NCBI GenBank assembly: GCA_963695835.1
Contig: CAVOHR010000004.1
Location: 248,001-312,000, forward strand
From: VRUE01 sp963695835
Lineage (GTDB): Bacteria; Actinomycetota; Thermoleophilia; Solirubrobacterales; 70-9
Length of the DNA: 64,000 nucleotides
Direction: 5' to 3'
Below are positions 43,226 through 52,576 of the stretch, piece after piece (position 1 is the stretch's first letter; each line of letters begins with the position of its first letter). The notes under the pieces are model-generated. The model did no database searches and was not told the DNA's origin. It was given only the letters and a program-made list of their open reading frames with translations. The position numbers were made by a program, and so were the translations under genes.

Positions 43226-44011
43226 TCAGCCGCCTTCCGAGCCTTCGCCGCTCGATTCGCTCGAGCTTTCCGAGGTCTCGCTCGAGGCGGCCTGGGCCGC
43301 TTCGGGCGCCGCTTCCGGGGCGGCTTCGATCGCTTCTTCGCCGGCCGGCACCGGCGCCGCGTCGAAGGCGACGACGAGCGAGAACAGGGCGCTGCCCGGC
43401 GCGGCGCTGCATTCGGAGCCTTCGGACCCGCCGCCGGATTCGCCGCCTTCGCCGCTCACCTGCGAGGACTGGACGCCGACCCTCGTCACCCCGTCGATGT
43501 CCTTCAGCGCGGTGACGAACGCCGCCACGCCGTCCTGGCCGTCGGCGCAGCCGCTCATCGTCATCGAGGGTCCCGCCACGCCGCCGAGCAGGCCGCTCGC
43601 TTCTCCCGAGCCGCCGCCTTCCGCGCCGGCGCTGGCGCCCGACGAGGCGCTCAGTTCGGTCAGGTGGACGTCGCTCGGCAGGATCAGCGCCAGTTCGCGC
43701 ATCACCCGCTCCCAGTCGAAGCGGCTGTCGGCGAGGCTCTGCACGGTCTGCACCCGCGCTTCGCTGAGGCTCTGGAACTGGGAGTAGGAGGCGAGCCGGG
43801 TCGCCTTCGCCGCCGCGGCGGCGTCTTCGCGCTTCAGCGTCGCGACTTCGTCCTTGCGTTCGGGGATCTGGTTGCCGGTGAGGACCAGGGCGACGACGCC
43901 GGCGAGCACCAGCACCAGCCCGCCGATCAGGATGTAGGAGAGCGGCCCGGTGCGCAGCGGCGCCTGGTCGCCGCGGCGGTCCTCGGGCGGGATCAGGTTG
44001 ACGGGGCGCAT
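43226..44011 (-). CDS. pilN: Type IV pilus assembly protein PilN
   Basis: A 261-residue protein beginning MRPVNLIPPEDRRG; the NLIP motif is the PilM-binding peptide of PilN. A membrane helix (LSYILIGGLVLVLAGVVALVL) and a coiled coil (LKREDAAAAAKATRLASYSQ) precede a PilN domain (FDWERVMRELALILPSDVHL). The C-terminus is unusually rich in Ala, Glu and Ser. It follows the pilM stop by two bases. Confidence 0.88.
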   Translation of the reverse strand: MRPVNLIPPEDRRGDQAPLRTGPLSYILIGGLVLVLAGVVALVLTGNQIPERKDEVATLKREDAAAAAKATRLASYSQFQSLSEARVQTVQSLADSRFDWERVMRELALILPSDVHLTELSASSGASAGAEGGGSGEASGLLGGVAGPSMTMSGCADGQDGVAAFVTALKDIDGVTRVGVQSSQVSGEGGESGGGSEGSECSAAPGSALFSLVVAFDAAPVPAGEEAIEAAPEAAPEAAQAASSETSESSSESSGEGSEGG

Positions 44012-44013
44012 CG

Positions 44014-45102
44014 CTACTGCTCCAGGGCGAGGCCGTAGGGAAGGGTGAGGCGGGCCGCGGCACTCTCGTCGAAGCCGTCGAGCGCGGCCGGGCGGGAGAC
44101 GACGATCGGCAGGCCGAGGCCGGCTTCCATCCGCTGCGCCAGGCCCGGAATCGCGCCGGCCGGGCCGCAGAGGACGATCCGCTCGACCGGCAGCGACGCC
44201 TCTTGGGCGCCGTAGTAGTCGAGCGACAGCCGCAGCTCGTCGAGCAGGGTGGTGACTCCGTCCTCCAGCGCCCGCCGCACCTGCATGACCGTCTCCGCGT
44301 CGCCCTCGATCTCGGCGGCGGGCCGCTCGAGCCCGACGTGGGACAGCCACTGCGTGGCGTGCTCGGCGGTCAGGCCGAGCGAGCCGACCAGCGCTTCGGA
44401 GATCGCCTCGAGGCCGGCGTTGGAGACGCGGGTGAAGAGGCAGCAGCGGCCGCGCGCGACGGCCAGGTTGGTGACGTCGCCGATGCTGCAGTAGAGGACC
44501 GCGGAGGAGGGACGCTCGGCGGGTGCCGCCCCGGCGGACGGCTCGACCGCCCCGGCCAGCGCGCGGATCATCCCGAAGGCCGAGAGGTCGACCCCGACCG
44601 GGTCGAGCCCGGCGCGGCGGATCGGCTCGACGAAGCTGGCGACCATGTCGCGGCGGGCGGCGACGACGATCACGTCGACCTGCGGCGCCTGCCCCTCCTC
44701 GGCGGGCACGCCGCCGACCACCTGGTGCTCGAGCACCGCCTGGTCGAGCGGCATCGGCATCTGCTCCTGAGCCTGGAAGCGGACCGCCGCCTCCATCTGC
44801 TTCGGGTCCTCGATCGCCGGCAGCCGCACGGTGCGCACGACGACCCGCTGGTTGCCGACCCCGAGCCGCACCTGCTTGGCGAGCTTGTGCTCGGCGAACA
44901 GGGCCTTCAGCGCCGCGGCGAGGCGGTCCGCGTCGAGCACCTCGCCCTCGTGGAAGGTGCCGGGGTCGAGCGGGCCGATCGCCGAGCCGGCGACCTGCGC
45001 CGATCCGCTCGAGCGGACCTCGGTCGCGGCGATGCTGCCCGCCTCGATGTCGAGGCCGACGACGCTGCCGATCTTCTGCTTGGTGATTCCGCTGAGTCGC
45101 AT
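44014..45102 (-). CDS. pilM: Type IV pilus assembly ATPase PilM
   Basis: A 362-residue actin/FtsA-like protein, starting at ATG 45102. VVGLDIEAGSIAATEVR is the first phosphate loop, and SSAVLYCSIGDVTNLAVARG the second. RIVLCGPAGAIPGLAQRMEA is the adenosine motif. It binds the PilN N-terminus on the cytoplasmic face. ORF order pilM-pilN-pilO supports the call. Confidence 0.92.
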   Translation of the reverse strand: MRLSGITKQKIGSVVGLDIEAGSIAATEVRSSGSAQVAGSAIGPLDPGTFHEGEVLDADRLAAALKALFAEHKLAKQVRLGVGNQRVVVRTVRLPAIEDPKQMEAAVRFQAQEQMPMPLDQAVLEHQVVGGVPAEEGQAPQVDVIVVAARRDMVASFVEPIRRAGLDPVGVDLSAFGMIRALAGAVEPSAGAAPAERPSSAVLYCSIGDVTNLAVARGRCCLFTRVSNAGLEAISEALVGSLGLTAEHATQWLSHVGLERPAAEIEGDAETVMQVRRALEDGVTTLLDELRLSLDYYGAQEASLPVERIVLCGPAGAIPGLAQRMEAGLGLPIVVSRPAALDGFDESAAARLTLPYGLALEQ

Positions 45103-45255
45103 TGAGAAGCGTGGTCCGGGACGCCGTGTGGCGCGCCGCACCCCCTGAATCGACAGAAAGGCCCCAGACCTTTCGCCCTGCAACTACTCATTTCTAGAAA
45201 AACCTGGACGGACGTACTGGACGGACGCCCGGGGGCCGGGAGGCGACGGGGTCGC

Positions 45256-46008
45256 TCAGAAGGTGCCCAGGTACCGGTCGACCAGCTCGCTGCCGTAGAG
45301 CAGGCCGACGACGCCGCCGAGCGCCAGGAAGGGGCCGAAGGGGATCGCCCGCTTGCGCGCCGCCGCGCCCTCGCGGGCGATCATCGCCAGGCCGACCAGC
45401 GCCCCGGCCAGCAGGGCGACGAAGATCGCCGGACCGACGTCGCGGCCGAGGAAGAGGCCCATCGTCGCCGCCAGCTTGACGTCGCCGAGCCCCATCCCGC
45501 GCGGGTAGGCGAGCGCGGCGAGGAACAGCAGGCCGCCCGCGGCGGCCGCGGCGGCCGCCCGCTCGGGCAGGCTGCCGGGATCGGCGACCGCCGTGATCGC
45601 CACCGCCAGCACCGCCCCGACCAGGAGGATCTTGTTCGGGATGATCCGCCGCTCGAGGTCGGTCAGCGCGACCGCCGCCAGCACGGTGACGAAGACGAGC
45701 CCGAGCGCCACCTCCCAAGCTTCGTCCCGGAGCACCAGCACGGTGGCCGCGTAGAGGACGCCGAGCGTCAGCTCGGTCAGCGGGTAGCGCGGCGAGATCG
45801 CCGCGCCGCAGCAGCGCGCGCGCCCGCGCAGCGCCAGCCAGGAGAGGACCGGGACGTTGTCGTAGGCGGCGATCTGCGCGCCGCAGGCCGGGCAGCGCGA
45901 GCGCGGCCCGACGATCGACTCGCCGCGCGGCACCCGGTGCGCGACCACCGTGATGAAGCTGCCGGCGAGCAACCCTCCGAGGAAGGCGAACGCCGCGGCG
46001 GCAGCCAC
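45256..46008 (-). CDS. pilD: Prepilin peptidase / N-methyltransferase
   Basis: A 250-residue type 4 prepilin peptidase with about eight membrane segments. The cytoplasmic zinc-binding cysteines are present (SRCPACGAQ and RARCCGAA). The two catalytic Asp residues are in ALTDLERRIIPN and GMGLGDVKL. It would cleave and methylate the PilA and minor pilins encoded upstream. Start GTG 46008. Confidence 0.94.
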   Translation of the reverse strand: MAAAAAFAFLGGLLAGSFITVVAHRVPRGESIVGPRSRCPACGAQIAAYDNVPVLSWLALRGRARCCGAAISPRYPLTELTLGVLYAATVLVLRDEAWEVALGLVFVTVLAAVALTDLERRIIPNKILLVGAVLAVAITAVADPGSLPERAAAAAAAGGLLFLAALAYPRGMGLGDVKLAATMGLFLGRDVGPAIFVALLAGALVGLAMIAREGAAARKRAIPFGPFLALGGVVGLLYGSELVDRYLGTF

Positions 46009-46011
46009 CCG

Positions 46012-47514
46012 CTAGCCCCCTGCTTCTTCTTCGCCCGACCCCGCGCTTTCGATCGGCGTTTTGGTGTCGACCTCGAGCCGCGAGGCGTAGTTCGGGTGGT
46101 CGTAGATGATCGGGATCGCGTCGGCGGGGGTGTTGGCGCGGTCGACGCTGAGCGCCAGGCCGAGCCGGTGATCTTTGGGGATCGTCCTCCCTGCGAATTC
46201 CATCGTCAGCCGCACCTTGGTCCAGGAGTTTCGCGGCCAGTAGCCGTTTCCCTGCGGCGTGTAGGTCCAGTACAGGTTGCCTTCGGGCTCGGAGGCGAGC
46301 AGGTGGTTTTCGGCTTCGACTTCTTCTCCCGTGCCGACCTTTTCGCGTTCGAACAGGTAGACGCAGAGGGTGCCGGTGTAGAGGGCGTCGTTGAGGGTCC
46401 GGGTGTAGAACTCGAGCACCGCCTTGCCGCTCATTTCGAAGGCGTGCGGCATCGGGTCGGTGACCCAGATGTGGACCTGCGACTCGGGGTGGGTGACGCC
46501 GGTCGGGTCGAAGTGGCAGCCGGAGGTGTCGTCGCGGCGGATCTGCACGCCCTTGTCGGTGTCCGGCGTCGGCTCGAGGTAGAAGTCGTCGGAGTAGTCG
46601 TGCAGGACGGGCAGCGCTTCGTCTTCCGGGTAGGGATCGGGCGGGGCGGCGGTGAGCAGGGTGTCGGGAGCGCCCAGCGTGGTGCCGCTCTGCAGGCCGC
46701 TGGCGCAGATGCCGAGGGTGTTGTGCAGCAGGTGGTCTGCGGCGATTTCCTGGCGTTCGGTCGTGCCGCTCGCCGCGCAGGCGGTATCGGAGAGGAAGAA
46801 CTGCTGCGCGGTGACGTCGCTGCCGTTGCCGCCGCCTTCTTCTTCTTCTTTTTCTTTTTCTTTGGCCGCTTTTTCTTCTTCTTCTTTCTGGCGTTCTTCC
46901 CGTTCTTTCGCTTCGGCTTCGCCTTCTTCGGGAGGGGCGGTCACGGCCGACTGGACTTCGACGTAGCCGGTTTCGGCCTGCTGGACGACCGGCGTGTCGG
47001 GCTTGACCGCGACGACGATCTGCTTGTAGTCGTGTTCGCCTTCCTCGCACGCTGCGGTCGTGCAGCTCGGGTCGTCGCGCCAGACGACGTAGCGGTAGAT
47101 CGTTCCCGAGATCCCCCCGGGTTCGTCTTCGCGGACGTACAGCTGGGATTCGGGGCTGAACCCGTTTTTGTCTTCGACGAGCTTGGCGTATTCGCCCACC
47201 GGGCTGCGTTCGATCGCGAATTCTTCGCCTTTCACGCGGGAGCCTGGACTCATCGGATTGCTCGTCGCGGTCGGCGGGGCGTTCACCGCCAGGTCTTCGT
47301 AGGGGATGCCGTGCAGCCGCTCCAGCTCTTCCTGCGCGAGGTCGAGCGCCACCTGCGTCGCCTTCGCCCGCTGCGCGTTGCGGGTCGCCGCACCGAGCAC
47401 GCCGAAGGTCGCCGCCGCCCCCATCACCAGCACCACCGCGGCGACCAGCACCTCGATCATCGTCAGGCCCGACTCCGGGCCGCCGCCGATCCGAGCGTCG
47501 ATCCAGGCGCGCAT
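46012..47514 (-). CDS. PilV-like minor pilin with a large C-terminal domain
   Basis: A 500-residue protein with a prepilin N-terminus (GGGPESGLTMIEVLVAAVVL), cleavable after Gly in front of LTMIE. It is much longer than typical minor pilins. Residues 210-245 form a Lys/Glu-rich segment (KEEEEKAAKEKEKEEEE) encoded by an unusual run of AAA/GAA codons. The remainder is a secreted beta-rich domain with paired cysteines that resembles no family I know. It may act as a tip adhesin. It directly follows the other minor pilin gene. Confidence 0.78.
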   Translation of the reverse strand: MRAWIDARIGGGPESGLTMIEVLVAAVVLVMGAAATFGVLGAATRNAQRAKATQVALDLAQEELERLHGIPYEDLAVNAPPTATSNPMSPGSRVKGEEFAIERSPVGEYAKLVEDKNGFSPESQLYVREDEPGGISGTIYRYVVWRDDPSCTTAACEEGEHDYKQIVVAVKPDTPVVQQAETGYVEVQSAVTAPPEEGEAEAKEREERQKEEEEKAAKEKEKEEEEGGGNGSDVTAQQFFLSDTACAASGTTERQEIAADHLLHNTLGICASGLQSGTTLGAPDTLLTAAPPDPYPEDEALPVLHDYSDDFYLEPTPDTDKGVQIRRDDTSGCHFDPTGVTHPESQVHIWVTDPMPHAFEMSGKAVLEFYTRTLNDALYTGTLCVYLFEREKVGTGEEVEAENHLLASEPEGNLYWTYTPQGNGYWPRNSWTKVRLTMEFAGRTIPKDHRLGLALSVDRANTPADAIPIIYDHPNYASRLEVDTKTPIESAGSGEEEAGG

Positions 47515-47516
47515 CG

Positions 47517-48143
47517 TCAGCTCCTCGCGTACTCGAGGGTCCGCAGGCCGGCACCGTCGGTGACCTTCAGATCGCCCTCGCCTTCCGGGTTGGCGATGTG
47601 CAGGGTGATGCCGATGTATTCGATTTCGCCCGCTTCTTCGATGCTCTGTGGTTCCCAGCTGAAGATCTCGCTCGTATCCAGGCCGCCGACGATCGTGGTC
47701 GTCGGCGTGCCGGCGCCGGGGACCGCTTCCGGGTCGGTCTCGGCTCGCGAGCACGAGTAGGTGGCGGGCACGGTCGGCGGCGATACGGCCGCACAGCGGT
47801 AGGTGACGCGGCATTCGATCGCCGACACGCTCGGGTCTTCCTCGACCGTGCCGCCGCAGGCGGTCCGCCGCACCTGCGTCTTGAACGAGACTTCCGAGCC
47901 GGTCGCCGTGTAGACGGCCAGCCCGTTGCGGATCTCGCGCGTCATCCGCTCCAGCACGTAGCGGGCGGTGGTGATGTTCTGGTCCTTCTTGCTCAGCTTC
48001 GGCTGGTCGCGGACCGCGCTGATCAGCATCGCGCAGGCGGCGCCGACCAGGATCACGCTCATCGCCGCGGCGACCAGCAGCTCGACCAGGGTCAGGCCGG
48101 CCTCGCGATCGCCGGCGAGGAGCCGTTCTGCCGACCGTCTCAT
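47517..48143 (-). CDS. PilW-like minor pilin
   Basis: A 208-residue protein with prepilin signal GDREAGLTLVELLVAAAMSV, where cleavage before LTLVE leaves Glu5. VLERMTREIRNGLAVYTATG resembles PilW/GspJ minor pilins. Six or more Cys residues could form disulfides. It overlaps the stop of the propeller gene (ATGA) and precedes the PilV-like gene. Confidence 0.82.
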   Translation of the reverse strand: MRRSAERLLAGDREAGLTLVELLVAAAMSVILVGAACAMLISAVRDQPKLSKKDQNITTARYVLERMTREIRNGLAVYTATGSEVSFKTQVRRTACGGTVEEDPSVSAIECRVTYRCAAVSPPTVPATYSCSRAETDPEAVPGAGTPTTTIVGGLDTSEIFSWEPQSIEEAGEIEYIGITLHIANPEGEGDLKVTDGAGLRTLEYARS

Positions 48144-50653
48144 CGCCCGCCCACCAGCTTGAAGCTGCGCTTGCTCGGTTGCGCCTCGGCGGCGCCGACC
48201 GCGTTGATGCCCTTGACCTCGAACATGTGCTTGCCGCGGCTCAGCTTCCTCAGCTTGATCGGCGAGGCGCACGCCTTCCAGCCGCCGCGGTCCAGCTTGC
48301 AGACGAAGCGCGTCCCCGCCTGGCCGGTCGAATCGGCGAAGCGGAACACCGGGCGGCGCAGCCGCGTCTTGAAGGCCGGGCCGAAGGTGATCCGCGTCTT
48401 CGGGGTCTGGAGCAGCGAGATCAGCCCGCCCGCCGGCTTCGGCGACGGGGCTTCGACCCTCGGCCCGAGGGAGGCGCCGCCACCGCCCCCTTCTTCTTCG
48501 ACACGCGGTTCGGAATCGCGCTGTTCGTAGACGACGGCCGCCGAGCAGGAGGAGATGAAGCCTTCCGCTTCGGCGGTCGCCCGGATGGCGGTCGTCGAGC
48601 CGGCTGCCACCTTCACCGCGATCCCCGGTTCTTCCAGTTCCTCCGTAGTGCCGGTGGCGACCTGCTCGCCGGAGCAGTCGGGGGTCGTGTAGAGCTTGAT
48701 CGAGGCTTCGACCACCGGCGGCGGCTCGGAGCCGAAGACTTCCGGTTCGGTCGAGGCGGCCGGGGATTCCGGCTGCGTGCCTTCGAGGATCGGCGCCGGC
48801 GGCGCCAGCTCGGCTTCCAGTTCGGGATCGTTGCCCTGGGAGACCAGCAGCGTGCCGCTCGGCGAGCGTTCGTAGACGTCTTCCTCGGGGTCGTGGTCTT
48901 CGCCGGTCAGGCGCTCGCTGGTCGTGAGGAAGGCGTGGGCGGCGTCGCCGGAGACCCCCCGGAGCTGGGCGTCGTATTCGCCGTTGCCGCTGTAGGGGCC
49001 TTCGCCGCCGAGCTGTCCGGCCGAGACCAGGGTCGTGGTCCCGCCGTTGCGGTCGTAGACGTCGGTGTATTCGTCGCGGTCGCCGAGGCCGGAGGCATCG
49101 CCTTCGACCGGCGGCGCCAGCGCTTCGTCGGTGGTGAAGAACAGGTGGGCGCCGCCGGAGGACGCCCCGGAGAAGCTGGCGTCGTGGGGGCCGTTGCCGC
49201 ATTCGGGGTCGATGCAGGTCGGGCCCGGCTTCGAGACCAGAGTCGTCGGGCCGCCCGGCAGGGCGCGCGCGTAGACGTCGGCCTGCGAGTCTTCGTCTTC
49301 GGCGCTCAGCGGTTCCGCGGTGCTGAGGACGGCGGTCGCGCCGTTTGGCGAGACCCATTCGAGTTTCGCCGGATCGGCCCCGTTACCGCAGTCGGAGGCT
49401 TCGCAGGAGGGATCGCCGGCGGAGACCAGTTCGGTGGAGGAGCCCCGTCGCACGTAGACGTCCTGCGTGCTGGTGCTGTCTTCGTCGGCGCCTTCGAGCG
49501 CTTCTTCCGTTAAGAAGAAGACAGCTTCGCCGCTGGCGGAGCTGGCGGCGAAGCGAGCGGCGTGCGCTTCGTTGCCGTCGCCGCATTCCGAGCCGGCGCA
49601 GGTCGCGTCCGGTCGCGAGACCAGCTTGACAACTCCCGCCGACCATTCGTATACGTCCTGCGATTCGTCGCTGTCTTCGCCGGCGATCCGTTCGCCGGTC
49701 TCGAAGAAGACGTGGCCGCCGTTGGCGGAGATCGCGCTGGTGGACGGTTCGCAGCTGCCCGAAGGGCAAGCTCCCGGGCCGCTGCCGGGCGTCGAGACCA
49801 GCTTCGTTTCGCCGCTGCCTCCGCCGGCGCTCAGATCGCGCTCGTAGAGGTCGGCTTTGGTGTCTTCGTCAGCGCTCGCCAGCGATTCGGTCGTGGTGAA
49901 GATCGCCTTCGAGCCGTCGGCGGAGGCGCCCTGGAAGACCGCCGGGCTCGATCCGCTGCCGCAGCTGCCGCTGCACGACGGGGCGGCGGCGGAGACCAGC
50001 GCGGTCGTGCCTGCTTCGAGGTCGCGGACGTAGAGGTCGGGGCCCACGTCTTTGTCCTGCGGCGAGAGCTGCTCGCTGCTGACGAAGAAGACCCGGTTGC
50101 CTTCGTCGACGATTCCTCCCGGGGCGGCCCCCGCGTCGACGTTGGCGGTCCCGCACCCGGACGGCGCGCAGGACGGGTCGCCGGCCGAGACCAGGGTCGT
50201 CTTGTTTTCCGCCAGGTCGCGGACGTAGACGTCTTCAGCGGTGTCTTTGTCGGCGGCGGTCAGCCGCTCCTTGGTCGAGAAGAAGACCCTGTCGCCGGCC
50301 GCGTCGACGGCCTGGTACTGCGCCACGTAGGAGTCGTTGCCGCCGGTCGGCCCGAGCGAGGCCTCGCGGGTCACGTAGCCGAGCCCTTCGTCGAGCTCGC
50401 GGACGTAGACGTCAGGCTGGGTGTCGGTGTCGCCGGGGACCAGTGTGTCTGTCGTGCTGAAGACGGCGACCGTGCCGCCGGCCGAGACGCCCTCGTAGTG
50501 CGCCGCCGCGGCCTGCGCCGCGGGAGCGCCCGGCGCCGCCGCGGCGGCGACCGCCGAGGCAAGTGCCGTAAGTGCGACGAAAGCCGCACGGCCAGGGCGG
50601 TTCCGCAGAACCGCCACGCGCGCGCGGGGCGCTGCTTGTGCGTGTGCCGGCAT
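48140..50653 (-). CDS. Secreted beta-propeller-like repeat protein
   Basis: An 837-residue protein with a long signal region (VALTALASAVAAAAAPGAPA). Eight to ten repeats of about 55-65 residues each contain a block like DVYVRDLAENKTTLVS, an Asp-rich turn (DKDTAED) and a Cys pair (GDPSCAPSGCG), then ADGSKAIFTTTE, a TolB/WD40-like propeller pattern. The C-terminus has Ig-like stretches (TRFVCKLDRGGWKACASPIK). It sits between pilA and the minor pilin genes, so it may be a pilus-associated or adhesive surface protein. Calcium binding by the Asp-rich turns is inferred. Confidence 0.7.
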   Translation of the reverse strand: MPAHAQAAPRARVAVLRNRPGRAAFVALTALASAVAAAAAPGAPAAQAAAAHYEGVSAGGTVAVFSTTDTLVPGDTDTQPDVYVRELDEGLGYVTREASLGPTGGNDSYVAQYQAVDAAGDRVFFSTKERLTAADKDTAEDVYVRDLAENKTTLVSAGDPSCAPSGCGTANVDAGAAPGGIVDEGNRVFFVSSEQLSPQDKDVGPDLYVRDLEAGTTALVSAAAPSCSGSCGSGSSPAVFQGASADGSKAIFTTTESLASADEDTKADLYERDLSAGGGSGETKLVSTPGSGPGACPSGSCEPSTSAISANGGHVFFETGERIAGEDSDESQDVYEWSAGVVKLVSRPDATCAGSECGDGNEAHAARFAASSASGEAVFFLTEEALEGADEDSTSTQDVYVRRGSSTELVSAGDPSCEASDCGNGADPAKLEWVSPNGATAVLSTAEPLSAEDEDSQADVYARALPGGPTTLVSKPGPTCIDPECGNGPHDASFSGASSGGAHLFFTTDEALAPPVEGDASGLGDRDEYTDVYDRNGGTTTLVSAGQLGGEGPYSGNGEYDAQLRGVSGDAAHAFLTTSERLTGEDHDPEEDVYERSPSGTLLVSQGNDPELEAELAPPAPILEGTQPESPAASTEPEVFGSEPPPVVEASIKLYTTPDCSGEQVATGTTEELEEPGIAVKVAAGSTTAIRATAEAEGFISSCSAAVVYEQRDSEPRVEEEGGGGGASLGPRVEAPSPKPAGGLISLLQTPKTRITFGPAFKTRLRRPVFRFADSTGQAGTRFVCKLDRGGWKACASPIKLRKLSRGKHMFEVKGINAVGAAEAQPSKRSFKLVGGR

Positions 50654-50718
50654 CGTTGCTCTATCGGTCGCGATCGACCATCCGTTTAGCCCTGGCAGCC
50701 GGGGCCTAGCCGAAAGAG

Positions 50719-50747
50719 CGAGGGGCGGGCACAAGGCCCGCCCCTCG
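50719..50747 (-). terminator. Hairpin downstream of pilA
   Basis: Twelve-base arms CGAGGGGCGGGC and GCCCGCCCCTCG with a five-base loop. It lies 41 bp after the pilA stop and upstream of the propeller gene. It probably reduces read-through so pilA is made in excess of the rest of the operon. Confidence 0.7.
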
Positions 50748-50788
50748 GGTGATGCATGCTTGGCTAGGCCAAGGCTAGGCGGTTAGGG

Positions 50789-51268
50789 CTATTTGCCCCA
50801 GTTGCCGTCCGAGGGACAGCCCCCCTTGGAATGCGCCACACATGAGAACGTCAATACGCCTGAAGCGTTGACGACCGTGAATTTCTGTTCTGGATTACTG
50901 CCTTCGACCGTGATGGTGTAGCCGGTCGCACTCGGTTCCGGGTTGAATTCGCCGCCGGGTTCCACGTTGGAGTATTTAATGTTGGCAATCGTCGGCTCGA
51001 TTTTTTTCAGTTCAGCGATGGTCGCGCCTTTGTACGAACCGCCGTTATCGGTCGAGTAGGTCTCCATCGCGACCTGCGTGGTGTGGACGTACTCCTTGGC
51101 CTTCGCGTCGCCTGCCTTTTCCTTCTGGTTGAAGAACGCCGGCAGCGCGATCGCGGCCAGGATTCCGAGGATGAGCATCACGACGAGCAGCTCGATCAGC
51201 GTGAAGCCGGCCTCGCTGTCGCCACTGAGCCGGGCGCCTACCTTGGCCCGGAGATTCTGGAGAAACAT
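50789..51268 (-). CDS. pilA: Major type IV pilin
   Basis: A 159-residue prepilin. Signal and cleavage region GDSEAGFTLIELLVVMLILG gives mature FTLIE with Glu5. The globular part holds one Cys pair (FSCVAHSKGGC) near the C-terminus, as in many pilins. A perfect AGGAGG precedes the ATG by seven bases. Expression is predicted to be under a c-di-GMP-I riboswitch in the leader. Confidence 0.95.
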   Translation of the reverse strand: MFLQNLRAKVGARLSGDSEAGFTLIELLVVMLILGILAAIALPAFFNQKEKAGDAKAKEYVHTTQVAMETYSTDNGGSYKGATIAELKKIEPTIANIKYSNVEPGGEFNPEPSATGYTITVEGSNPEQKFTVVNASGVLTFSCVAHSKGGCPSDGNWGK

Positions 51269-51322
51269 TAGGTACCTCCTATGGTCCTAATCGTTTGCGC
51301 CAGAGCCCCGTGTGAAGCCACG

Positions 51323-51464
51323 TGGTGTCTGTCGACCCCGGTGGTAGCCCGGCTGACTCCCGAACGGGAGTCCCGACGGCTTTGCGCCCCCGCCTCGCGA
51401 CGGGTTTGCCTTTTGCACCGAGGCACTGGCAGATTCATCACAGGCCCCTCATCGACAGACACCA
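51323..51464 (-). ncRNA. Cyclic di-GMP-I (GEMM) riboswitch in the pilA leader
   Basis: On the minus strand the conserved GEMM blocks are present: AAAAGGCAAACC, then GGGCGCAAAGCC, then a hairpin GACTCCC-GTTC-GGGAGTC and CTACCACCGG. The closing stem pairs CCTCGGTG (51423-51416) with CACCGGGG (51343-51336), so the aptamer is 51336-51423. A second perfect 13-bp inverted repeat, TGGTGTCTGTCGA (51464-51452) with TCGACAGACACCA (51335-51323), brackets it and could be part of the expression platform. The pilA start is 55 bases further down. Confidence 0.88.
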
Positions 51465-51484
51465 GAATTCCTTAATCCCCGAAA

Positions 51485-52539
51485 TTAGGGCTTCATGGAG
51501 CCAAAACTCAGGTCAGTCGACGTTCGCCGCAGGTAGTCCGCGCAGAGCGGCACGGTGAAGTCGACCTCGCCCCTCCGCGGCGCGTAGATCAGACCGGCCT
51601 TGAGCAGACGGTCGCGGACGACGGATACCTCGTTCGGGTCCTTGCCCAGCGCGCGGGCTATCTCGCCGCTGCGCTGCGGACCGTCTCCTCGCCACGCGAT
51701 CGCCGAGAGGTAGCGGCGCTCTCGGAAGTACGGGTAGCCCTCGGTGAGCTCGACGACACGATCCACCGCCCCGCGCTGCCAGGTCACGTTCTGGCGCTTG
51801 GCGGGCTCGACCAAGGCGGCTGCTGCCGCCGGGCGATCCAGGGCGCCGATCCCGCGGAACTCGAATCCCCGCTCCGCGTAGCTCTTGGCCTCGCCGGTCA
51901 GCTCGGGAAGCAGTGGTAGGCCGGCTCCGACGAGCGCCACCGGCAGGCCCTTCTGCTTCGCGCGGTGCAGGCCGACTACCAGCGCCTCCAGGTCACGCCT
52001 CGGAAGATTCTGCATCTCGTCGAGGATCAGCGCGAAGCCGGTACCGTTCTCGCGCGCGGCGAGACCGACCTCGACGAGGAGGTCGCGCATGTCCTCGGCG
52101 AGGTCGCCGGAGTCGGCGACCCCCTCCAGGGCATCGACGTCGAACCTGAGCGTGACGTCGCCGATGGTCAGGGCGAAGGCCTTCAGCGCGCCGAGCGCCC
52201 GGCGCACCGCGTCGCCGGCCCGCTTGGCCGAGTTCATCTGCACCAGGGCCTTGCGCGCGGACCGAGCGATCACCGCCGCGGTGCGTGAGTCCTCCGCCAG
52301 CTCCCGCGTTCGGCCGGCCAGTGCGCCGCTTCGCATCCGGCCTCGAACTCGTTCAGGAGCACCGTCTTCCCGACGCCTCGCAGACCGGTCAGGATCAGGT
52401 GCTTCTGCGTGCCCCCCGCGCCGAGCTGGACCAGGATCTCATCGAAGTATGCGAGCTCTGCGTCGCGCCCCGCGAGAAACGGCGGCCGTGCGCCCATGTC
52501 GGGCGTGTAGGGATTCCGCGCATCGCCGGTTCTAACCAT
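51485..52539 (-). pseudogene. Archaeal-type AAA ATPase 1, frameshifted
   Basis: The first frame from 52539 gives RDAELAYFDEILVQLGAGGT and Walker A LILTGLRGVGKTVLLNEFE, then runs into an Arg-rich stop. The second frame continues from about RELAEDSRTAAVIARSARKA with Walker B FALILDEMQNLP, a lid region and a C-terminal winged helix (EIARALGKDPNEVSVVRDRL). A single-base deletion around 52293-52300 would join them into about 345 residues. It is one of three related ATPases clustered here. Decay and assembly error are both possible. Confidence 0.75.
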
Positions 52540-52540
52540 G

Positions 52541-52576
52541 TATAGGGCTTTATAATAGAACTTGTTATATAGGGCT
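52541..52576. promoter_or_regulatory. AT-rich direct repeats upstream of ATPase 1
   Basis: TATAGGGCT occurs at 52541-52549 and 52568-52576, each followed by a TATAA-like sequence, in an otherwise GC-rich region. It lies just upstream of the ATPase 1 start on the minus strand and overlaps the ATPase 2 stop codon. Likely promoter/operator. Confidence 0.4.
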
